This document shows, piece after piece, positions 32,418 to 40,168 of a stretch of 64,000 nt of DNA (its first letter is position 1; each line of letters begins with the position of its first letter). This stretch comes from Rhodobiaceae bacterium (GTDB lineage Bacteria > Pseudomonadota > Alphaproteobacteria > Rhizobiales > JAKPQE01): the NCBI GenBank assembly GCA_028278505.1, contig JANQEG010000115.1:1-64000 (forward strand). Direction: 5' to 3'. The position numbers were made by a program, and so were the translations under genes. A model generated the notes under the pieces. The model was not told the origin of the DNA and searched no databases. It saw only the letters and a program-made list of their open reading frames with translations.

Positions 32418-34856
32418 TCACGCCCTGATCCGCTCATTGGCCGGATCCCAGACCGCCTGCCCGTCCTGGACGACGGCGCGGCGGCGCTCACCGAAAATCT
32501 CCACTTCGAGTTCGGTGCCCGGCTCGGCCAGATCGGTGCGCACCACGCCGAGCGCGATCGAGGCGCCGACCCGATAGCCCCAGCCGCCGGACGTGGTCTC
32601 GCCGACCACGGTGCCGTTCTGCCAGATGGTCGACATATAGGGCGCGTCGTGGTCGCCGGCCTCGACGATGAGGCTGACGAAGCGCTTCTTCGGCCCGCGC
32701 GCCTTTTCTTCCGTCAGCGCCGTCTTGCCCGGAAAATCGACGTTCTTGCCGAGCCTCATGAACCGGTCGAGCCCGCCTTCAAGCAGCGTGTAGTCGGTGG
32801 AGAGGTCGCCCTTCCAGGCGCGATAGCCTTTTTCCAGACGAAGGCTGTTCAGCGCATACATGCCGAAAGGCTTGGCGCCGGCGGCGAGAACCGCCTCGTA
32901 GATTTCCGGCATATCATCGCGCGCCGAATGGATTTCCCAACCCAGTTCGCCGGTGAAGCTGACCCGGATAAGATTGACGTATTTACCCGCAATATGGCTG
33001 GTCTGGTGGGTCAGCCACGGTTTTGTCAGGTCTGCATCGCAAAGCCCGGCGAAAAGATCACGCGACCCCGGCCCGGCGACGATCAGCGTCGCATAGGCTT
33101 CGGTCTCGTCGGTGAGCGTGAAGCCGGCATCGGCCGGCATAAGCTTCTTCAACAGGTCGAAATCATGCCATTGCGCGGCCGCGGCCGTGATCAGCGTCAT
33201 CTTGTCGTCGTCATGGCGCACCACCGACATTTCGGTCAGGATGCGGCCGCGCCGATCGGCGAAGTAGACGAGGCCGATGCGTCCCGGTTTCGGCAGCGCC
33301 CCGGCGATCTGCCCGTTGAGCCAGTCGGCCGCACCCGGCCCTTCAAGCTGGTAGCGCGAGAAGCCCGGCAGATCGAGCACGCCGACGCCGTCGCGCACCA
33401 CCTCGCACTCCTCGCGGATGCGCTTCTGCCACGGGCCGTTGCGGGACCAGGTCTGGGTCGCTGCTTCCGAGGTGTCGTCGCCGGGCCCCGCAAACCAGTT
33501 GGCCCGTTCCCAGCCATTATAGGCGCCCATCTGGCCGCCGAGTTCGATGATGCGATCGTGGACCGGCGAGTGCTTCTTGTCGCGTCCGGCCGGCCATTCG
33601 TGTTGCGGAAAATGCATCGCATATTCGTGGCCGTAGACCTCCATGCCCTTGGCCACGCAATAGTCGTGATCGGCATAGGCGGTGAACCGGCGCGGGTCGC
33701 ACGACCACATGTCCCATTCGGTCTCGCCTTCCGTCACCCATTCGGCGAGCACCTTGCCGGCGCCGCCGCCTTGGGCGATGCCGAAAGTGAAGACGCAGGC
33801 CTCGAACGCGTTGGGCACGCCCGGCATCGGCCCGATCAGCGGATTGCCGTCCGGCGCATAAGGGATCGGTCCGTTGATGACCTTGGAGAGGCCGCCGCTC
33901 TGAAGCACCGGCACCCGCTCCATGGCATCGTGCAAATACCATTCGAGCCGTTCCAGATCGTCCGGGTAGAGCTGGAACGAGAAATCGTCGGGCATCGGAT
34001 CGTCGGGCGTCGCCCAATGGGCGCGGCAGTTGCGCTCATAGGGCCCGAGATTCATGCCGTACTTCTCCTGGCGCAGATAATAGGAGCTGTCGACATCGCG
34101 CAAGAGCGGCAGCTTCCGCCCTTCCGCCTCCGACCAGGCTTTCAATTCGGCGATCTCCTCGAACAGGATGTATTGATGGCTCATCACCATCATCGGCACC
34201 TCGCGGCCGAACATCGCCCCGACCTCGCGGGCCCGGTAGCCGGCGGCGTTGACCACATATTCGCATCGGATCTCGCCCTTTTCGGTCGCAATGACCCATT
34301 CGCCACCTTCCCGGCGCGTGCCGGTGACCGGGCAGAAGCGGACGATTTTGGCGCCGAGAGTGCGCGCGCCCTTGGCCAGCGCCTGGGTCAGCTGCGCCGG
34401 ATCGATATCGCCGTCATTGGGGTCGTAGAGCGCGCCCTTGAGATCGTGGGTCTCAACGAACGGATAGCGCGAAGTGATCTCGTCAGGACCGAGCATGTCG
34501 AGCGCCATGCCCTGATAGCGGCCCATGCCGACGACCCGCTCGAATTCCAGAATCCGCTCCGCGCTGTGGCCGAGCCGCACCGATCCGGTGACGTGATAGT
34601 TCATCGGATAGTCGACCTCTTCGGCGAGGCCGCGATAGAGCTCGGCCGAATAGCGCTGCATGTTCATGATCGACCACGACGCCGAAAAGGTCGGCACGTT
34701 ACCCGCCGCATGCCAGGTCGAGCCCGAGGTCAGTTCGTTCTTTTCCAAGAGCACGCAGTCGCTCCACCCGGCCCTGGCCAGGTGATAGAGCGCCGAGGTG
34801 CCGACGACGCCGCCGCCGATGATCACCACGCGGGCCGTGCCTGGAAGCTCCGCCAT
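32418..34856 (-). CDS. FAD-dependent dimethylglycine/sarcosine dehydrogenase-like protein (second paralog)
   Basis: The 812-residue product has the same two-part design as the gene at 29302. The FAD domain has VVIIGGGVVGTSALYHLARAG (residues about 9-29) and LTSGSTWHAAGNVPTF, and the C-terminal GcvT-like domain runs from about 430 with LEGPGAADWLNGQIAG. It is expected to oxidise an N-methylated amino acid with transfer of formaldehyde to folate. The paralogs differ clearly, so substrates may differ. It starts 45 bases after the XRE-cupin regulator gene and is probably co-transcribed with it. The pair is flanked by inverted MITE-like repeats. Confidence 0.88.
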   Translation of the reverse strand: MAELPGTARVVIIGGGVVGTSALYHLARAGWSDCVLLEKNELTSGSTWHAAGNVPTFSASWSIMNMQRYSAELYRGLAEEVDYPMNYHVTGSVRLGHSAERILEFERVVGMGRYQGMALDMLGPDEITSRYPFVETHDLKGALYDPNDGDIDPAQLTQALAKGARTLGAKIVRFCPVTGTRREGGEWVIATEKGEIRCEYVVNAAGYRAREVGAMFGREVPMMVMSHQYILFEEIAELKAWSEAEGRKLPLLRDVDSSYYLRQEKYGMNLGPYERNCRAHWATPDDPMPDDFSFQLYPDDLERLEWYLHDAMERVPVLQSGGLSKVINGPIPYAPDGNPLIGPMPGVPNAFEACVFTFGIAQGGGAGKVLAEWVTEGETEWDMWSCDPRRFTAYADHDYCVAKGMEVYGHEYAMHFPQHEWPAGRDKKHSPVHDRIIELGGQMGAYNGWERANWFAGPGDDTSEAATQTWSRNGPWQKRIREECEVVRDGVGVLDLPGFSRYQLEGPGAADWLNGQIAGALPKPGRIGLVYFADRRGRILTEMSVVRHDDDKMTLITAAAAQWHDFDLLKKLMPADAGFTLTDETEAYATLIVAGPGSRDLFAGLCDADLTKPWLTHQTSHIAGKYVNLIRVSFTGELGWEIHSARDDMPEIYEAVLAAGAKPFGMYALNSLRLEKGYRAWKGDLSTDYTLLEGGLDRFMRLGKNVDFPGKTALTEEKARGPKKRFVSLIVEAGDHDAPYMSTIWQNGTVVGETTSGGWGYRVGASIALGVVRTDLAEPGTELEVEIFGERRRAVVQDGQAVWDPANERIRA

Positions 34857-34901
34857 CTTTTCCTCCCTCGTGGCGCCTGTTTGCGCGGCACCTTTGTTCG
34901 T

Positions 34902-35486
34902 TCAGTAGACCGGCGGCGCGATCACCCAGATCACCACCGCCGTCTCGGCACCCGGATTGCGCCAGTTGATCGCTGCGTTCTCGAAGCGGAAGCTGTCGCC
35001 GGCATTGAGCCGGTAGGCGCGGCCATCGACGGTCAGGTCGAGCCGGCCGGCGACCACGTAGCCGGCCTCCTCGGTCCGCCGCACCGTCGCGTTCTCAAGG
35101 AAAGCCCCCGGCGCGAAGGCGGAGCGGACCAGTTCGAACGAGCCGCCGAGATCGGGCGACAGCAATTCCTCGACGAGGCCGTCTTCCGAGGTGCCGAGCG
35201 CGTGGCGGGCGTGGCCGCGGACGATCGCACCGCGCTCCGCCTCGGGGGCGTCCTCATTGTGGAAGAAAAGCCCGAGCGGCACGTCGAGCACCTTGGCGAT
35301 GCGCCGCAGATCGCTGATCGAGACATCCGATATGCCGCGCTCGACCTGGCTGAGCCAGCCGACCGAGCGTCCGGTGGCCGTGGCCAGTTCGGCGAGCGTG
35401 GCGCCGCGCGCCTTGCGCAGCGCGCGCAGGCTCGATCCGACGCCGCCCGCCTGCCCTGCCAGTTCGTCGACCGCCGGCACCGCCAT
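34902..35486 (-). CDS. XRE-family regulator with C-terminal cupin domain
   Basis: This 194-residue transcription factor has a helix-turn-helix at about residues 18-72 (LRALRKARGATLAELATATGRSVGWLSQVERG) and a small cupin barrel at about 115-190 (GYVVAGRLDLTVDGRAYRL and DSFRFENAAINWRNPG). Members of this group often sense amines or amino acid metabolites and control nearby catabolic genes, for example PuuR. It is the first gene of a two-gene unit with the dehydrogenase at 32418, which makes that gene the likely target. Confidence 0.88.
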   Translation of the reverse strand: MAVPAVDELAGQAGGVGSSLRALRKARGATLAELATATGRSVGWLSQVERGISDVSISDLRRIAKVLDVPLGLFFHNEDAPEAERGAIVRGHARHALGTSEDGLVEELLSPDLGGSFELVRSAFAPGAFLENATVRRTEEAGYVVAGRLDLTVDGRAYRLNAGDSFRFENAAINWRNPGAETAVVIWVIAPPVY

Positions 35487-35617
35487 CTGCTGTTCCGCCC
35501 GGATGAAATTTTCGGCTAATTTTTCACCATTCGATCATACGGGCCGGATTTTTTCAATCGGATTTTTACGGCGGGCGGGCGGGCTGTTCGGGCGAGACTG
35601 GTTTACCCCCCCTTTTT

Positions 35618-35856
35618 GGATTCCTCTGCGAATGGGAGAGGTCATTGCAGCGATAGCGGCGGGCGAGTGTATGTTCGGTAAGGCCTTATTGGATTCCCGC
35701 CTACGCGGGAATGACGAACGCGCGGTGGATTCTCTGAAAATCCATACCCGCCAACGTCACCCCCGCGGATGCGGGGGTCCATTGTGGCCTTTGCAGCAGG
35801 CATATTCGTTTGTGGCCAGCCCTAACAATCGGGATTCCCTTTTCGCAGAGGAATCC
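35618..35856. repeat. MITE-like element, family 1, copy B (239 bp, inverted relative to copy A)
   Basis: Terminal inverted repeats GGATTCCTCTGCGAA (35618-35632) and TTCGCAGAGGAATCC (35842-35856) are perfect complements. The interior includes TTGGATTCCCGCCTACGCGG and a CCCCCGCGGATGCGGGGG hairpin. It aligns in reverse with 32132-32370. Confidence 0.78.
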
Positions 35857-35928
35857 CTTGTGGCGACGGTGGACGGCCCGGCCGCGCCGGCCGCGCGATC
35901 GCCGACTGTCCAACATCTTTCCAACCCG

Positions 35929-36069
35929 CACCTTCCCCGCGAAAGCGGGGAACCAATAGCGTGGGCGGCAAATCCTTGGCCTGGTTGAAAAATTCGAGGC
36001 ATCCCCCCGATCACCGCCGACATACCGTGTCGAACAGGGCATTGGATTCCCGCTTCCGCGGGAAAGGTG
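35929..36069. repeat. MITE-like element, family 2, copy 2 (141 bp)
   Basis: Ends are CACCTTCCCCGCGAAAGCGG at the left and CCCGCTTCCGCGGGAAAGGTG at the right. The string CGGTATGTCG, read on the minus strand, lines up with the left part of copy 1, which suggests an inverted relationship to it. No coding content. Confidence 0.7.
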
Positions 36070-36139
36070 CATTTTGGTGGCGCCCGCGCCTCAAATCGCA
36101 CCTTCGCCGTACACGAAAGCGCAGAACGACTGCCAACCC

Positions 36140-36838
36140 CTAAACAACCTCCACCGCCGCCTGTTCCGGGCAAAAACCCAGATAGCGGTAGTCGAGGCCG
36201 TTTGCAGATACGAATTCCGTCCAGGCCCGGTATTCGCCGTTCTGCCAGTTCGGATAGCCGAGATATTCGTCGAAGACGATGACGGTTCCCGGACCGATCC
36301 GCTCTTTGAGCAGGGCGAGCACGGTTTGGGCCGCCTCGAACGTATCGGAATCGATGTGGAGGAAAGCGGCCCGGCCGTCGTGTTCGGCGAGGAATCTCGG
36401 CAGCGTCTCGTCGAACCAGCCGGGGATGAGCGTCACATTCGCTGCCACCTTCGGCAGCCTGCCGGCGACGTCGAACGCCCCCTTCGGTTCGAAATGGCCG
36501 AGCCAGTCCTCCTTCAACCCGACGAAGCTATCGAAGCCGTGAAAGCGCTGCTGCGGCCGCCGTTTGGCGAAATAGGCGATGGACTCGCCTTTGAACACGC
36601 CGAACTCCAGGAAAAGACCGGACGACAACGCCCGGTCGAGCGCATAGTCCCAGAGCTTCCGCTTGGTCTCGAACAAGAGCACGCTGCCGATATGCGGCTC
36701 GATATAGTCGGCCGACGACACCGCCGCCCGCTGCCACAGGATCGTGTGCGCATTGACGTCGACGCCGGTGCGGCGCCTTAAGTAGCGCAGCGGCCTCAGC
36801 ACAAAACGGTCGAGTATCCGCTTGGGCAATCCCTGCAT
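36140..36838 (-). CDS. Class I SAM-dependent methyltransferase (TylF/CmcI-like)
   Basis: This 232-residue protein has a Rossmann methyltransferase core: the glycine motif LFLEFGVFKGESIAYFAKR (about residues 74-93), the acidic residue in FHGFDSFVGL, and an Asp pair in AAFLHIDSDTFEAA that could bind a metal. VIVFDEYLGYPNWQNGEYRAW follows. The arrangement resembles O-methyltransferases of the TylF/macrocin type and relatives near polysaccharide genes. The substrate is unknown. It stands alone on the minus strand after the repeat-rich region and has a basic N-terminus (residues 1-25). Confidence 0.75.
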   Translation of the reverse strand: MQGLPKRILDRFVLRPLRYLRRRTGVDVNAHTILWQRAAVSSADYIEPHIGSVLLFETKRKLWDYALDRALSSGLFLEFGVFKGESIAYFAKRRPQQRFHGFDSFVGLKEDWLGHFEPKGAFDVAGRLPKVAANVTLIPGWFDETLPRFLAEHDGRAAFLHIDSDTFEAAQTVLALLKERIGPGTVIVFDEYLGYPNWQNGEYRAWTEFVSANGLDYRYLGFCPEQAAVEVV

Positions 36839-37170
36839 GACAATTCCATCATTCGCTGCGCGACAGGCCGTAAGACGCGGCCGGCACGGATGTCGCGCGG
36901 ATCGCCGCTCCGGTCAAGGACGCAACCCGCCCAAATCTGCGTCTTGCAGCACGGTTGCACCGGAGACCGGGCGCGAAGCCTTTAATTCTGCCGTTTCTAC
37001 ACCAGAAAATGCGAAATCGCTCGACGCTTTAGCGGAATTAGAGTGATAAATTCGTTTTATAATGGGAAAATTACGTTTTCTATTGTCAAACGATCCGAAC
37101 CGTGCAATGACAGCCCCAATGATAAAGGTGGCTGCCATGCCGGCCGCGACAACAAACCGGATCAATAGGG
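36839..37170. other. AT-richer intergenic region before the iclR-type gene
   Basis: 332 bases without a credible gene. The right half is much richer in A and T than its surroundings. It holds a perfect -10 box TATAAT (37058-37063) pointing toward the regulator gene, and an imperfect palindrome around CGCTTTAGCGG (37025-37035) that could be an operator. I see no clear -35 element. Confidence 0.45.
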
Positions 37171-38037
37171 ATGGAACCGACGATCGCTGAGGTCGATATT
37201 CGCGCACCCGATCGCACGACTCCGGGCAGCGACGGCGAACGGCCGCGCAAAAAAATCCAGTCGGTCGAGCGGGCGCTGCTCATGCTGGAATATCTCGCCA
37301 AGACCGGCGGGCCGGCGCGCCTGCGCGACATCTCCCAGTTCCTGGGCATCAATGTCAGCACCTGCCACCATCTCCTGAGCACGCTGATGGACCACGGCTT
37401 CGTCGATCAGGCGGCGGGGCGCGGCTATCTGCTCGGATCGAAAATGGCCCAGCTTGCCGGCTGCGAGGCCGATCAGTTCGACCTCTCCGACATTGCATTG
37501 GGCGAATTGCGCGCGCTCAACGAAGCGACCGGCGAAACCGTGCATCTGGCGGTTCGCCAGGGGCGCGAGCTGGCAACCGTGATCGTTCTCGATTCCCATC
37601 ATGCCGTCCGGGTCTTCTCCGACGGCGGCGCCAAATCGGACGCCTTCCATGCCACCGCGACCGGCAAGGCCATTCTCGCCTGGTTGCCGGAAACCATGAT
37701 CGACCGGCTGTTACCGCCCTCGACCCTGAAGCGGTTCACCGACAAGACCATCACCTCGAAGGCGGCGCTGATCGAGGATCTGCGCCAGGTGCGCCGCCAC
37801 GGCTACGCCATCGACAATGAGGAATTCCAGCCCGCCGTGATCTGCATCGGCGCGGCCATCCGCGACAACACCGGCGCGGTGCGCGGCTCGTTCAGTTGCT
37901 CGCTGCCGACCATTCGCGCCGAACAAAAGCGGCTCGACGAGATCAAGCGCCAGGTCAAGGCGACCGCTGAAATCATTTCCAAGAAGCTCGGCCATCAGAG
38001 CGACGACGACGGCCAGCCGCATGAGACACCTGCTTAA
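37171..38037 (+). CDS. IclR-family transcription regulator
   Basis: This 288-residue regulator has an N-terminal winged helix (residues about 30-90: KIQSVERALLMLEYLAKTGGPARLRDISQFLGINVSTCHHLL with the recognition helix at the end) and a C-terminal effector domain with GKAILAWLPETMIDRLLP and a ligand loop near DNEEFQPAVICIGAAIRDNTG. IclR proteins usually respond to small aromatic or organic acids and control adjacent catabolic operons. It is the first gene on the plus strand before the alcohol dehydrogenase, whose chosen start lies 28 bases downstream. Confidence 0.9.
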   Translation: MEPTIAEVDIRAPDRTTPGSDGERPRKKIQSVERALLMLEYLAKTGGPARLRDISQFLGINVSTCHHLLSTLMDHGFVDQAAGRGYLLGSKMAQLAGCEADQFDLSDIALGELRALNEATGETVHLAVRQGRELATVIVLDSHHAVRVFSDGGAKSDAFHATATGKAILAWLPETMIDRLLPPSTLKRFTDKTITSKAALIEDLRQVRRHGYAIDNEEFQPAVICIGAAIRDNTGAVRGSFSCSLPTIRAEQKRLDEIKRQVKATAEIISKKLGHQSDDDGQPHETPA

Positions 38038-38065
38038 GCGAACCGTTCACGGAGGTAGCCCAAAA

Positions 38066-39229
38066 ATGCCGATGCCGGAAAACGTGAAGACCAGCTCCGA
38101 TTATCCGATTCCGGAAACCATGAAGGCCTGGGTGCTCGGCGATCCGGGCGAGCTTTCCCCGACCGAAAAGCCGGTTCCGGCCCCGAAAAAGGCCGAGGTG
38201 CTGGTCCGCATCGACGCGATCGCCGTTTGCGGCACCGATCTGGAGATCATCTATAAGGGCCCGCCGGCGCTGATCAACGGCAAGCAGCCCTTCAATCAGA
38301 ATTTCACGCCTGGCCATGAATATATGGGCACCGTCGTGGCGCTCGGCCCCGGTGTCGACGAATATGCGATCGGCGACCGCGTCACCGTGGAAATCCACGC
38401 CGGCTGCGGCCAGTGCCGGCGCTGCCGCGAGGGCATGTACACCTCGTGCCACAATTACGGCCTCAACTATGGTAACGTCGACAAGGGCCACCGCGCCAAC
38501 GGCTTCACCACCGATGGCGGCTTTTGCGAATATGCCGTCAACAACATCAACACGCTGGTGCATGTGCCCGACAGCATGAGCGACGAAGAGGCGACCCTCG
38601 TCGTCACCGCGGGCACGTCGATGTACGGCCTCACCGAGCTCGGCGGCCTGGTCGCCGGCGAAAGCGTCGCGGTCATCGGCCCCGGCCCGATCGGCCTGCT
38701 CGGCGTGGCTGTGGCCAAGGCGCTCGGCGCCCAGCCGGTGATCCTCACCGGCACAAGAGACAATCGCCTGGAGATGGGCAAGAAGCTCGGCGCCGATCAC
38801 GTCGTCAATGTCCGCAATGAGGACGCCATCGAGGCCGTGCGCCGCCACAGCGGCGGCAAGGGCGTCGACTATGTGCTCGAATGCTCCGGCGGCAAGACCG
38901 GCTTCAACGACGCCGCAAAGATGGTCAATCGCGGCGGCAAGATCTGTCTCGGCGCCTTCCCCGATGGCGAGGTCGGCGTCGATGTCGCCCATCTCGTTCG
39001 CAACAACATCTATGTCTACGCCATCCGCGGCGAGGGCAAGAGCGGCACCCACAGGGCCGCAGCGTTCATGGAGCAGAAGCGCTTCGACGCCACGCTCATT
39101 CACACCCACACCTTCCTGATGGACGATTTGCCCGAGGCCATTCGCTACGCCAAGGAACGGGTCGACGACGCCATCAAGGTGGTGGTGAAGAACGATTTTG
39201 CCCAGTCCGCCCAGGAAGCGGCCGAATAG
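38066..39229 (+). CDS. Zinc-dependent alcohol dehydrogenase (MDR family)
   Basis: This 387-residue NAD(P)-dependent dehydrogenase probably oxidises a secondary or polyol hydroxyl group. The catalytic zinc site includes Cys in VCGTDLE and His-Glu in PGHEYMG. The structural zinc loop is CGQCRRCREGMYTSC. The nucleotide motif is GPGPIGLLGVAVAKALG. It resembles the sorbitol/threonine dehydrogenase branch more than ethanol dehydrogenases. The ATG at 38066 has GGAGG ten bases upstream; longer frames run into the regulator gene. It starts the catabolic operon. Confidence 0.87.
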   Translation: MPMPENVKTSSDYPIPETMKAWVLGDPGELSPTEKPVPAPKKAEVLVRIDAIAVCGTDLEIIYKGPPALINGKQPFNQNFTPGHEYMGTVVALGPGVDEYAIGDRVTVEIHAGCGQCRRCREGMYTSCHNYGLNYGNVDKGHRANGFTTDGGFCEYAVNNINTLVHVPDSMSDEEATLVVTAGTSMYGLTELGGLVAGESVAVIGPGPIGLLGVAVAKALGAQPVILTGTRDNRLEMGKKLGADHVVNVRNEDAIEAVRRHSGGKGVDYVLECSGGKTGFNDAAKMVNRGGKICLGAFPDGEVGVDVAHLVRNNIYVYAIRGEGKSGTHRAAAFMEQKRFDATLIHTHTFLMDDLPEAIRYAKERVDDAIKVVVKNDFAQSAQEAAE

Positions 39230-39241
39230 TCCCGGTGCCCG

Positions 39242-40168
39242 ATGCTGACCTGCGACACCTATCTGACGCCTGAAAGCCTGAAGGAGGCGCTCGACGCTCT
39301 TGCCGGCGCCGGCGACGACGTTCGCCTGTTGGCGGGGGCCACCGACACCTTTCCCTGGGCGCGCCAGGGGCGCGCCGGCGATGTCACCGGCGATCGCCAT
39401 GTCGCAACCCTGATCGACATTTCCCGGGTGCCGGAACTTGCCGGCTACGCGATCGCTGAAGGCCGCGTCCGCCTCGGCGCAAATGTCGTGTTCCAGGACT
39501 TCCTTGAAGACCAGGCGCTGATGCGGCACCTGCCGAACATGCCCTATTGCGCGGTCTGGTTTGCCGATGACCAGATACGGCGCCAGGCGACGCTGGCCGG
39601 CAATCTGGCCAACGCCTCGCCGGCCGCCGACGGCACCCCGGCCCTCCTCGTGCTGAACGGCGAGATGGAACTGGCCCGGCCGGGCGGCGATGCGCCGGTC
39701 ACGCGCACCGTGCCGGTGCAGGATTTCATCACCGGGCCGGGCAAGACGGTCCTTCACGCCGATGAGATCGTCGTTGCGATCAGTTGCGACAGCTTAGCCG
39801 GCTATGGCGGATCGTTCGAAAAGGTCGGGCAGCGCCGTTCCCTTGTCATCTCGGTGGCCTGCGCCTCATGCTGCGTCAAGCCGTCGGAAGACGGCCGGCA
39901 TTTCGAGGATATTCGCCTGGCGCTTGGCGGTGTCGGCCCGCTGCCGATCCGTCTCGACGATGTCGAGGCCGCGCTTATCGGCCAGCCGATCACGATGGAC
40001 AACATTCGCGAGGCGTCGGCGCTGAGCGCTTTGCGCGTCGCTTCGCGCAGCCGCCGCGACTATCGCGAGGAGGTGGTGCGCGGCTTCACCGAGCGCGCCG
40101 TCATCGACGCGCTCGCCGATTGCGGCGCCATGCCGGACACGGTGCTGGAGGAAGTGGTTCATGGCTGA
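39242..40168 (+). CDS. Molybdenum hydroxylase FAD-binding (medium) subunit
   Basis: This 308-residue protein belongs to the CoxM/xanthine dehydrogenase medium subunit family and accepts electrons from the iron-sulfur domain onto FAD. The FAD-binding segments are VRLLAGATDTFPWARQG near the N-terminus and TLAGNLANASPAADGTPALLVL in the middle. The C-terminal domain includes FEKVGQRRSLVISVACA and LALGGVGPLPIRL. It overlaps the large-subunit gene by eight bases, so the two form one enzyme. Confidence 0.9.
   Translation: MLTCDTYLTPESLKEALDALAGAGDDVRLLAGATDTFPWARQGRAGDVTGDRHVATLIDISRVPELAGYAIAEGRVRLGANVVFQDFLEDQALMRHLPNMPYCAVWFADDQIRRQATLAGNLANASPAADGTPALLVLNGEMELARPGGDAPVTRTVPVQDFITGPGKTVLHADEIVVAISCDSLAGYGGSFEKVGQRRSLVISVACASCCVKPSEDGRHFEDIRLALGGVGPLPIRLDDVEAALIGQPITMDNIREASALSALRVASRSRRDYREEVVRGFTERAVIDALADCGAMPDTVLEEVVHG

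Noticed and set aside
32343-35519. 1058-residue open frame on the plus strand opposite the second dimethylglycine dehydrogenase-like gene and the XRE-cupin regulator
   Set aside because: The minus strand carries recognised full-length proteins with motifs; the plus-strand translation is an antisense artefact rich in His, Arg and Gly.
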